Assembly: GCA_030655795.1 (NCBI GenBank)
Contig: JAUSPJ010000027.1
Span: 1 to 5,954 of the forward strand
Source: Fidelibacterota bacterium
Lineage (GTDB): Bacteria > Fidelibacterota > UBA2242
Direction of reading: 5' to 3'
DNA length: 5,954 nt
Shown piece after piece: positions 1 through 5,954 of this stretch. The number at the start of each line of letters is the position of its first letter. Position 1 is the first letter of the stretch. A program made the translations under genes and the position numbers. The notes under the pieces are model-generated. The model saw only the letters and a list, made by a program, of their open reading frames with translations. It did not search any database and was not told where the DNA came from.

Positions 1-902
1 TCATGGTAGCCGTTCCAGCCCGGTGCATTATAATTACCCAGCACCGCAGCAGATACTTTGATCGAGGGTTTGATTGAAGTAATGGCGTTGTACGCTTCGG
101 CGATAAATTCCGTCACCTGTTCGCGCTGCCAGTCTTGCCAATCAAGTTGAAGCGGATTTCCTTTTCTTGAATTAAAGCGTGATACACTGACGGCATCATG
201 GGAGTAACCGTTTGCGGTTGAGCCTTCCGGATAGCGAATATAATCAAAATGAATTCCGTCAACATCGTATTTTGAACAGATTTCCATAACAACATTTTTA
301 ATATGTCTGCGGGCTTCGGGGTTTCCCGGGGAAAAAGAAACATAGTGGTCGGATTTTGGCATTTGAACACCGTTGCTGTCGCATATTACCCAATCCGGAT
401 GGGCGGCAAAGGGCTGGAGAGGCGTCGTCGGAATTGGGTCATTGGTGCCTCGCCAGCAGGGAAATGTATTGACCCAGGCATGCAATTCCAGATTCAGCTC
501 GTGTGCTGCCAGGACTGCATATTCCAACGGATCCCAACCGGGGGCTTTTCCTAAGGTTCCGGTAAGTAAATGACTCCAGGGCTCATAACTTGATTGAAAA
601 AAAACATCTCCGTTGCCTCTGACCTGGAAAAATATCGTATTGCAATTGGCATTTTTGACAGTTTTAAAGGATTTCCTGATATATCCCTGGATAAGCTCCT
701 TTTGGGTTGTACCCAGGTTCTGAGTATAATCAAAACGGCTCATCCAGACTCCGCGCAGTTCTCGGGAAGGTGGACTGATTTCTGCTTGCTCAAGTGATAT
801 TTCAGATGGTTTTTCAAAAATAGCTAAAATGATCAGAACAGAAATGATGATACCAAGTGACAATAAAAGGAATTTAAATAACTCTTTGGTGCTTTCTTTC
901 AT
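1..902 (-). CDS. GHL10/DUF187-family glycosyl-hydrolase-like protein, membrane anchored, 3' part beyond window
   Basis: Reading the minus strand from ATG at 902-900 gives 300 codons with no stop before the window edge, so the C-terminal part is missing. Residues 1-9 are charged and residues 10-29 form one hydrophobic segment. No lipobox cysteine is present, so this is an uncleaved anchor or signal peptide that places the domain outside the cytoplasmic membrane. From residue 48 the protein follows the COG1649 family (YngK, E. coli DigH/YddW): ELRGVWMSRFD (48-58), FFQVRGNGDVFF (91-102), PWSHLLTGTLGKAPGWDP (108-125), LHAWVNTFP (140-148), HPDWV (168-172), and the strand VDGIHFDYIRYP (214-225). 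Acidic residues D215 and D220 in that last strand are candidate active-site residues. Family members form a TIM barrel, and DigH hydrolyses denuded peptidoglycan glycan; the substrate here is unknown. The start is supported by GAGGG at 911-907, 4 nt upstream. The gene is divergent from the glucan phosphorylase. Confidence 0.9.
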   Translation of the reverse strand, partial: MKESTKELFKFLLLSLGIIISVLIILAIFEKPSEISLEQAEISPPSRELRGVWMSRFDYTQNLGTTQKELIQGYIRKSFKTVKNANCNTIFFQVRGNGDVFFQSSYEPWSHLLTGTLGKAPGWDPLEYAVLAAHELNLELHAWVNTFPCWRGTNDPIPTTPLQPFAAHPDWVICDSNGVQMPKSDHYVSFSPGNPEARRHIKNVVMEICSKYDVDGIHFDYIRYPEGSTANGYSHDAVSVSRFNSRKGNPLQLDWQDWQREQVTEFIAEAYNAITSIKPSIKVSAAVLGNYNAPGWNGYH

Positions 903-920
903 GAATCCCTCAAATAATAA

Positions 921-960
921 CCGTTTTCATAAGTTTACAAGATTAAATTTAGTCAAACGG
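921..960. repeat. Inverted repeat CCGTTT / AAACGG around the candidate minus-strand promoter
   Basis: CCGTTT at 921-926 and AAACGG at 955-960 are perfect inverted arms separated by 28 nt. They bracket the candidate -35 and -10 boxes of the hydrolase gene, a geometry that could suit an operator pair. Six-base arms this far apart can arise by chance, so a function is speculative. Confidence 0.25.
926..956 (-). promoter_or_regulatory. Possible sigma70-like promoter for the GHL10 gene
   Basis: On the minus strand, TTGACT (956-951) matches five of six bases of the -35 consensus. It is followed after 19 nt by TATGAA (931-926), which matches four of six bases of the -10 consensus. A transcript would start near 919, about 17 nt before the start codon, leaving just enough leader for the GAGGG site. 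The spacer is 2 nt longer than ideal and the promoter consensus of this lineage is uncertain, so this is only a candidate. Confidence 0.25.
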
Positions 961-1073
961 AGGCAAATTCCAATGGTTAGTTATGGTATCTTATAAATAT
1001 TTAAGATTTTGGTATGAGAGTATCTTATATCTTGGTTACGCTTGCTTCACATATTGCGATTAGTTAAGTTTAC
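930..1073. repeat. Pair of 9-bp direct repeats TAAGTTTAC at 930-938 and 1065-1073
   Basis: The identical 9-mer TAAGTTTAC occurs at both ends of the divergent intergenic region. One copy ends 28 nt upstream of the hydrolase start codon and the other 32 nt upstream of the phosphorylase start codon. The copies share the same strand orientation. The near-symmetrical placement could mark a shared regulator site, but chance is not excluded in AT-rich DNA. Confidence 0.35.
987..1029. repeat. Pair of 9-bp direct repeats TATCTTATA with a small inverted repeat
   Basis: TATCTTATA occurs at 987-995 and again at 1021-1029, 34 bp apart start to start, about three helical turns. The first copy also supplies ATCTTA (988-993), which pairs with TAAGAT (1002-1007) as 6-bp inverted arms around an 8-nt AT centre. 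These are the most structured bases in the middle of the intergenic region and could be protein-binding sites. They could also simply reflect AT-rich composition. Confidence 0.3.
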
Positions 1074-1105
1074 CTGAAATTTGATATAGTGGAGAAAATC
1101 AACAG

Positions 1106-3667
1106 ATGAAACCGATCCAAAAATTCATTGTGTCACCGGTGTTACCGGAGCGTTTGAAACGTCTACACGATCTGGCGCATAATCTCTGGTGGAGTTGGGA
1201 CTTTGAAACCCGTGAATTATTCCGACGTTTAGACCCTGATCTATGGGAAAATGTCCGCCACAATCCGGTCCAGATGCTGAGTCAAATTGATCAGGAAATT
1301 CTTGAGGAACGTGCCAGTGATGAAAGTTATCTATTTCAGGTCAACCGGGTTATTGAACGATTTAATCATACATTAAAAAAAACACCCTGGTTCGGTCAGT
1401 CTAATAAAGAAGAGACAGAACTGAGCATAGCCTATTTTTCGATGGAATACGGGATAACAGAGAGCCTGGCAGTGTATTCCGGCGGTTTGGGCATTTTGTC
1501 CGGTGATCATGTAAAATCAGCTTCGGATCTCGGGATACCGCTCTGTGGTGTTGGACTATCTTACCAGAACGGTTATTTCCAGCAAAGAATAAATATCGAT
1601 GACTGGCAGGAAGAAGAAGTAGCTGCCAACGATTTTTATAATATGCCTCTCGATCTTGTCAAGGACCAGGAAGGCAACCGACTACTGATTAAGGTTCCTT
1701 ATCCAGGACGATACGTTTATGCCCAGATATGGAGAGCCATGGTTGGCAGAACTCCGTTGTACCTGCTTGACTCAAATATTGATGAAAATGCCGATGCAGA
1801 TAAAAAAATAACCGCCGAATTGTACGGTGGAGATGGGGAAATGCGCATTCAGCAGGAAATCCTTCTTGGGATGGGAGGTGTTCAGGCATTGAATGCTATT
1901 GATAAACCGGCTAGTGTTTATCATTTAAACGAAGGACATTCAGCATTTCTTGGACTGGAAAGAATCAGAAAGCATGTTTCCGTCAACAAGTTATCCTTTT
2001 ACGAAGCGCTTGAGTTGGTTAAATCCAGTTCGATTTTTACCACTCATACTCCCGTACAGGCGGGGATCGATTTATTTCCGGCCAGCCTGATCGAAAAATA
2101 TTTTAAAGACTACTGCAAAGATGTCGGGATAACCATCAATGAACTCCTTGCTTTGGGCGGAAAAAATACAACCGATCCAAAAGAAGATTTTTCCATGGCG
2201 ATTCTCGCCCTGAAATTATCCTACAAAGCAAACGCTGTCAGCGAGTTGCATGGAGTGGTTGCCCGTCAAATGTGGCGCTCCTTGTGGCCTGAAATATTAG
2301 CGCCTGAAATTCCGATTATCAATGTGACAAATGGTATTCATCAGCCTTCCTGGACATCGCGGGAGATTACCGATCTATACGATCGCTACCTCGGCATGGA
2401 ATGGCGAACCAAACCTTCCGGGAAGGAAATATGGGATAATGTTTTTCAGATTCCCGATGGTGAACTATGGCGCACGCATGAACTAAGAAGGCAACGGCTG
2501 GTTGAATTTGTGCGACGAACCCTAATCAAACAGTATAAAAACCTGGGAAAACCTGCCTATGAGATTGCCCGGGTTGAAAGTGTTTTGAATACTGAAGCCC
2601 TCACGATTGGTTTTGCGCGTCGCTTTGCGACTTATAAAAGGGCAGATTTAATTTTCACTGATCCTGAACGGCTTGAGAAACTGATTGGTAAAAAAGCGCG
2701 TCCGGTTCAGATTATTATCGCAGGAAAAGCCCATCCTCAGGATAATGAAGGGAAACGATTAATTCAACAAATTTTGAAGCTGTCACACGAAGAACGGTTT
2801 TATCAATCGGTAGTGTTTATTGAAAATTATGATATGAATGTTGCCCGGTATCTTGTCCAGGGATGTGATCTGTGGTTGAATACCCCCCGGCGCGGGCTGG
2901 AAGCCTGTGGGACAAGTGGAATGAAAGCCGCTGTTAACGGAGTCATTAATTTCAGCACCCTGGACGGCTGGTGGGATGAAATCTATAGTCCGGGAATCGG
3001 ATGGGCGATCGGGAACAGGGAAATGTATGAGGACAACGCTTACTGGGATGAACAGGAAGCGATGAAACTGTACAATATTCTCGAGAAAGAGATTATTCCC
3101 ACCTTTTACTATCGTGATAAAGATGGACTTCCCCGGGACTGGATTCATAGAATGAAGAATTCAATTGCAAGTATCTGTCCGGTTTACAATACAAACAGAA
3201 TGTTGAGTGATTACACAAATACCATGTATTTTTCTGCCGCTGAAAGGTCTCAGAAGATGCGTATGAACTCTTTTACGCTGTCAAAAGAGCTGGCACAATG
3301 GAAGAAACATATGCGGGACAACTGGAAATCGATCAGGTTTTTAAAAGTCGAGACAAGCTCAACGAAGGAACTTTCCGTTAAAAATAGTTTAGAATTAAAG
3401 ACTGAAATTTTTCTGGATAGCATTAATCCTCACGATGTTGAATTACAGATTTTTTACGGGAAAATCGACAGCATTGGCGGAATATCCGAAGGTTCTTTTG
3501 TTTCTATGGACCTTGATAGTGAAATGGGAACGAATAAATTCAAATATAAGGGCACATTGAACAATTGGCAAAGTGGACTGAACGGATTTACGATCAGAAT
3601 CATTCCCAGACATCAGGATCTTGGCAATCCTTTCGAGGATGGATTAATTCATTGGTTTGAGGGCTAA
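1106..3667 (+). CDS. glgP: Alpha-glucan phosphorylase (GT35, DUF3417-containing long form)
   Basis: This cytoplasmic enzyme uses phosphate to remove glucose from alpha-1,4-glucans (glycogen or maltodextrins) as glucose-1-phosphate, with pyridoxal phosphate as cofactor. Residues 1 to about 105 form the DUF3417 domain, with the hallmark LAHNLWWSW near residue 23. The catalytic core starts at YFSMEYG (110-116) and SGGLGILSGDH (125-135). HLNEGHSAF (273-281) carries H278, equivalent to the active-site histidine of rabbit phosphorylase, and FTTHTPVQAG surrounds H314. RRFATYKR (505-512) gives phosphate-site residues R506 and K511. E599 and K607 in the LEACGTSGMKAAVNG stretch match the substrate glutamate and the PLP-binding lysine. 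The last ~100 residues form the usual C-terminal extension, ending GLIHWFEG. The 853-residue length is normal for TIGR02094-type enzymes, and no key residue is missing. The start fits the family N-terminus, with GGAG 11 nt upstream. It is probably the first gene of an operon with the sirtuin. Confidence 0.97.
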   Translation: MKPIQKFIVSPVLPERLKRLHDLAHNLWWSWDFETRELFRRLDPDLWENVRHNPVQMLSQIDQEILEERASDESYLFQVNRVIERFNHTLKKTPWFGQSNKEETELSIAYFSMEYGITESLAVYSGGLGILSGDHVKSASDLGIPLCGVGLSYQNGYFQQRINIDDWQEEEVAANDFYNMPLDLVKDQEGNRLLIKVPYPGRYVYAQIWRAMVGRTPLYLLDSNIDENADADKKITAELYGGDGEMRIQQEILLGMGGVQALNAIDKPASVYHLNEGHSAFLGLERIRKHVSVNKLSFYEALELVKSSSIFTTHTPVQAGIDLFPASLIEKYFKDYCKDVGITINELLALGGKNTTDPKEDFSMAILALKLSYKANAVSELHGVVARQMWRSLWPEILAPEIPIINVTNGIHQPSWTSREITDLYDRYLGMEWRTKPSGKEIWDNVFQIPDGELWRTHELRRQRLVEFVRRTLIKQYKNLGKPAYEIARVESVLNTEALTIGFARRFATYKRADLIFTDPERLEKLIGKKARPVQIIIAGKAHPQDNEGKRLIQQILKLSHEERFYQSVVFIENYDMNVARYLVQGCDLWLNTPRRGLEACGTSGMKAAVNGVINFSTLDGWWDEIYSPGIGWAIGNREMYEDNAYWDEQEAMKLYNILEKEIIPTFYYRDKDGLPRDWIHRMKNSIASICPVYNTNRMLSDYTNTMYFSAAERSQKMRMNSFTLSKELAQWKKHMRDNWKSIRFLKVETSSTKELSVKNSLELKTEIFLDSINPHDVELQIFYGKIDSIGGISEGSFVSMDLDSEMGTNKFKYKGTLNNWQSGLNGFTIRIIPRHQDLGNPFEDGLIHWFEG

Positions 3668-3669
3668 AA

Positions 3670-3684
3670 GACAATATATTTGTC
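3670..3684 (+). other. Small hairpin just after the phosphorylase stop codon
   Basis: GACAA (3670-3674) and TTGTC (3680-3684) form a perfect 5-bp stem with a TATAT loop, starting 3 nt after the phosphorylase stop. No T-run follows, so it does not look like an intrinsic terminator. It might affect mRNA processing or partial read-through into the sirtuin, but the stem is short and weak. Confidence 0.25.
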
Positions 3685-3716
3685 CAGTAATTTATTCTAA
3701 ACGGAAGTATTGATTA

Positions 3717-4484
3717 ATGATTTTATTGAACGATAATCGAGCTATTCAGATACTGAAAAAAGCCAGAAGGTTTGTTGTTTTAACCGGAGCAGGAGTATCC
3801 GCCGAAAGCGGTATTCCGACTTTTAGAGGTGAAGAGGGACTTTGGGAAAAATTATCGCCGGAAGAACTAGCCAGTTTTGAGGCGTTTTATAATAATACCG
3901 GCATTGTTTCCGAGTGGTATCAGCATCGCCGAGATATTATCCACAATACCGAACCTAATCCGGGGCATTTCGCTTTAACAGAACTTCAGAAATTAGCCCC
4001 AAATTTTGATCTGATTACTCAAAATGTTGATGGATTGCATCAGCGGGCGGGCAGCAGGGACGTCATTGAGCTGCACGGTAATATAATGGAAAATTACTGT
4101 ATCAATTGCAACCTGCAATATTCCCAGGAGGAATTCGATGAAATCTACCGTCATAATCCCAATCATATTCCGCATTGTTATTGCGGCGGTTTGATCCGGC
4201 CAAATGTGGTCTGGTTTGGAGAAGCGCTTCCCGAAAAAAGTATCGAAAAAGCCTATCAGGCATCGATGCAATCCGATGTTTTTCTGTCTATTGGAACCAG
4301 CGCTCAGGTATCGCCGGCTTCCAATCTGCCGCGAATTGCCAAACAGAACAATTCGTACCTTATTGAAATAAATAAAACCAGTACCGCAATCAGTGACATT
4401 GTGGATATTCACCTGGAAGGACTTTCCGGCGAAATACTGCCGATGTTTGTTAATGATTACAGACTTTTGCTGAATGATAAATAA
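3717..4484 (+). CDS. cobB: NAD-dependent protein deacylase, class III sirtuin (CobB/SIRT5 type)
   Basis: Sirtuins remove acyl groups from protein lysines in the cytoplasm, consuming NAD+ and yielding nicotinamide and O-acyl-ADP-ribose. The Rossmann signature TGAGVSAESGIPTFRG lies at residues 23-38, QNVDGLH at 102-108, and the catalytic histidine is H120 in ELHGN. A structural zinc site is formed by C128-x2-C131 and C154-x-C156. IRPNVVWFGE and GTSAQVSPAS complete the fold. Tyr68 and Arg71 form the YxxR motif that binds the carboxylate of succinyl- or malonyl-lysine in SIRT5 and E. coli CobB, so desuccinylase and demalonylase activity is likely alongside deacetylation. The 255-residue length is typical, with no N-terminal extension. 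ATG at 3717 is preceded by GGAAG (3703-3707) at 9 nt. It lies 49 nt after the phosphorylase and 20 nt before the TPR lipoprotein, probably co-transcribed. The substrates cannot be read from the sequence. Confidence 0.95.
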   Translation: MILLNDNRAIQILKKARRFVVLTGAGVSAESGIPTFRGEEGLWEKLSPEELASFEAFYNNTGIVSEWYQHRRDIIHNTEPNPGHFALTELQKLAPNFDLITQNVDGLHQRAGSRDVIELHGNIMENYCINCNLQYSQEEFDEIYRHNPNHIPHCYCGGLIRPNVVWFGEALPEKSIEKAYQASMQSDVFLSIGTSAQVSPASNLPRIAKQNNSYLIEINKTSTAISDIVDIHLEGLSGEILPMFVNDYRLLLNDK

Positions 4485-4504
4485 TTAGAAGTATTAATAT
4501 TATA

Positions 4505-5954
4505 GTGATTGAATCGAAAAAATATTTTTACCTGATCATAATTGCCGGTTTTCTGTCAATTACATTGGGTTCATGTGCCTACTACAATACATTTTACAAT
4601 GCCGAGCAGTATTTTAAAAAAGGTGTTGAGGAGTTGGAAAAAACCGGTGAAGGTAAAATAACTGCTAACGTCAAGAAGAATTTTAATACGGCAATTGAAA
4701 AATCCAACAAGGTAATTTTAGCTTATCCGGACAGCCGCTGGACCGATGATGCTGCTTATATCATTGCCATGTCCCAGTATCATAAAACCGATTACTCCGC
4801 TTCGCGAAAAAGTTTCGAACATTTCTTCGCCACCTATCCGGCCAGTGAGTTACGTGCTCGTGCGGAAATCTGGTATGGCCGGTGTCTGTGGAAAATGGGT
4901 GAAAAGGAGCTCTCACTTCGACAATTGAAAATATCCAGTCAGAGAGAGAAAAATCCCGTAATGAAATCCGAGATATTTTATGCGCTGGCCGACCTTCACC
5001 AATCTTCCGGAAATATGGATTCGGCGCTCATTTACTTCCGCTATACAACCGAGGCAGGGCGGGACATCCCGATGGCCGCGCAGGCACAGTATAATATTGC
5101 CGAAATCAACTTGAAGCAGAACAATATTGATCAGGCAATTACCAATTTAAAGAAGGTGAATAATTTTGCGCCTTCTTTGGAATTGAAAGATAGGATGCAG
5201 ATTCTGCTCGCACGGATTTACCGGGAAGCCGGACGCTTTGACGAGGCACGGGATTTAATTAATACCAAACTAAATGACATTGCTAATGAAAGTATATGGG
5301 GCGATCTTGAGTTTCAGTTAGGTCTTCTTTACCTGGCTGAAGGCGATTATGAAGCAGCGCAATCACGATTTAGTCAGGTAACTGAAAAATATCAGGGTAA
5401 ACCGGTTTCTGCCGAAGCCTATTATCAGCTGGGGCTGCTGTATATGATCCAGCTGGGTGATTATGAAAAAGCCCAGAAAAATTTTGAACTGGTCAAGCGT
5501 GAGGATAAGAATTCCAGATATGTTCTGGATGCCCAGAATAAAGTAACTGAAATTAAACGATTTTTTAACCTGAACACAAAGTTTAAGGAATCTTGGAAAA
5601 ACGTTAAACCCTACATTGACCAGATCGAAGGAATACTCGACACGAGTGAAATTGATATTTCAGGTGATGAAAAACCGGAAGTATTGAAAAAAGCCATCGA
5701 ACAATACGAAGAAGAGAAGCTGAAGATGTCCGATACGGTGAGCGTATTCCTCGATTATTATCAGGTCATGTACGAAATTGGTGAACTCTATTATTTCGAT
5801 TTTAATAAAACTGACAGCGCGTTTTATTATTTTAACCGGATTTATTCGACAAACTATTACAATACGATTCGGGATAAAGCACTGTATGCAGTTTATTTCT
5901 TATTAAACGAATCCGGTAAAAGTGATCTGGCAAATACATATCTGGATACAATGA
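4505..5954 (+). CDS. TPR-repeat lipoprotein, C-terminus beyond window
   Basis: An open frame from GTG at 4505 runs 483 codons to the window edge without a stop. Residues 5-23 are a lipoprotein signal peptide (KKYFYLIIIAGF, then LGS-C) and Cys24 is the expected lipidation site. Residue +2 is Ala, not Asp, which under the E. coli rule favours the outer membrane. An aromatic stretch, CAYYNTFYNAEQYF (24-37), follows. The rest is helical with TPR-like units at about 82-115, 118-150, 155-186, 193-221, 229-253, 266-298, 303-333 and 425-452; DYEAAQSRF (281-289) and DYEKAQKNF (319-327) are clear TPR second helices. A charged linker at about 350-412 separates the last units. The layout resembles BamD/YbgF-type scaffold lipoproteins, but the protein is longer than BamD and I assign no specific complex. 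GTG is chosen because the only upstream in-frame codons before a stop are ATA, ATT, AAT and similar; AGAAG (4487-4491) is a weak, distant RBS. Probably the third gene of the operon. Confidence 0.85.
   Translation, partial: MIESKKYFYLIIIAGFLSITLGSCAYYNTFYNAEQYFKKGVEELEKTGEGKITANVKKNFNTAIEKSNKVILAYPDSRWTDDAAYIIAMSQYHKTDYSASRKSFEHFFATYPASELRARAEIWYGRCLWKMGEKELSLRQLKISSQREKNPVMKSEIFYALADLHQSSGNMDSALIYFRYTTEAGRDIPMAAQAQYNIAEINLKQNNIDQAITNLKKVNNFAPSLELKDRMQILLARIYREAGRFDEARDLINTKLNDIANESIWGDLEFQLGLLYLAEGDYEAAQSRFSQVTEKYQGKPVSAEAYYQLGLLYMIQLGDYEKAQKNFELVKREDKNSRYVLDAQNKVTEIKRFFNLNTKFKESWKNVKPYIDQIEGILDTSEIDISGDEKPEVLKKAIEQYEEEKLKMSDTVSVFLDYYQVMYEIGELYYFDFNKTDSAFYYFNRIYSTNYYNTIRDKALYAVYFLLNESGKSDLANTYLDTM

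Larger units (their letters stand above)
903..1105. promoter_or_regulatory. Divergent intergenic region with the start signals of both flanking genes
   Basis: This 203-bp AT-rich stretch separates the two divergent start codons, so it must carry the promoter of the minus-strand hydrolase and probably that of the plus-strand operon. I find no ORF of note and no tRNA-like or riboswitch-like structure. It contains two pairs of 9-bp direct repeats and a 6-bp inverted repeat, listed separately. The ribosome binding site for the phosphorylase is probably GGAG at 1091-1094, 11 nt before ATG. A TATAGT hexamer at 1085-1090 resembles a -10 box but lies too close to the start and lacks a well-spaced -35, so I do not assign a plus-strand promoter. 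Confidence 0.6.

Noticed and set aside
113..733. Minus-strand open frames at 113-370 and 551-733, which could suggest a frameshifted hydrolase
   Set aside because: The main frame is open from 902 to the window edge with all family motifs in order, so these are out-of-frame shadows and there is no frameshift.
303..797. Open frames on the plus strand across the hydrolase gene (for example 303-554, 373-573, 594-797)
   Set aside because: They lie opposite a minus-strand frame with clear COG1649 motifs, have no recognisable domain and no good ribosome binding site.
1085..1090. TATAGT as the -10 box of the phosphorylase promoter
   Set aside because: The nearest -35-like hexamers are 15 or 25 nt away and poor matches, and transcription would begin within the ribosome binding site.
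2783..3148. 121-codon antisense frame inside the phosphorylase
   Set aside because: It overlaps the conserved PLP-binding region in the other strand. Its protein has no recognisable motif.
3993..4412. 139-codon antisense frame inside the sirtuin
   Set aside because: It mirrors the catalytic and zinc-binding region of the sirtuin. No plausible start signal or domain is seen.
4746..4928. 60-codon frame inside the TPR lipoprotein
   Set aside because: It is out of frame with a continuous 483-codon lipoprotein reading frame and has no recognisable content.
1..5954. A defence island, mobile element, CRISPR array or RNA gene
   Set aside because: No transposase, integrase, spaced direct-repeat array, tRNA or rRNA signature is visible. 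The sirtuin is a short stand-alone CobB-type enzyme without the fused domains of SIR2 antiphage systems such as ThsA or DSR.

Overview
The window holds four protein-coding genes on a chromosome of moderate GC (roughly 40-45% by eye). The first and last genes run off the window edges. The likely host is a Gram-negative bacterium of the Fibrobacterota-Chlorobiota-Bacteroidota superphylum or a relative such as Calditrichota/KSB1. This rests on the lipoprotein with an aromatic-rich start after its cysteine, the long-form (DUF3417) glucan phosphorylase and the general codon use. It is an inference from gene style, not a proven placement.

Layout. Positions 1-902 (minus strand) encode the first 300 residues of a membrane-anchored glycosyl-hydrolase-like protein of the GHL10/DUF187 (COG1649, YngK/DigH) family. 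A 203-bp AT-rich divergent intergenic region (903-1105) follows, with several short repeats and possible promoters. Three genes then run on the plus strand with short gaps: an 853-residue alpha-glucan phosphorylase (GT35 with N-terminal DUF3417; 1106-3667), a 255-residue class III sirtuin NAD-dependent protein deacylase (3717-4484), and the first 483 residues of a TPR-repeat outer-envelope lipoprotein (4505 to the window end). Gaps of 49 and 20 nt, with no convincing terminator between them, suggest one transcription unit.

How they may work together. The phosphorylase releases glucose-1-phosphate from storage or imported alpha-glucans. The sirtuin removes acyl groups, probably including negatively charged ones, from lysines, and such modifications often mark central-metabolism enzymes. 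The hydrolase and the TPR lipoprotein act outside the cytoplasm. The neighbourhood reads as ordinary metabolic and envelope housekeeping genes. I see no mobile element, CRISPR array, RNA gene or defence system. The points most worth a second look are the phosphorylase-sirtuin coupling and the repeats in the divergent intergenic region.
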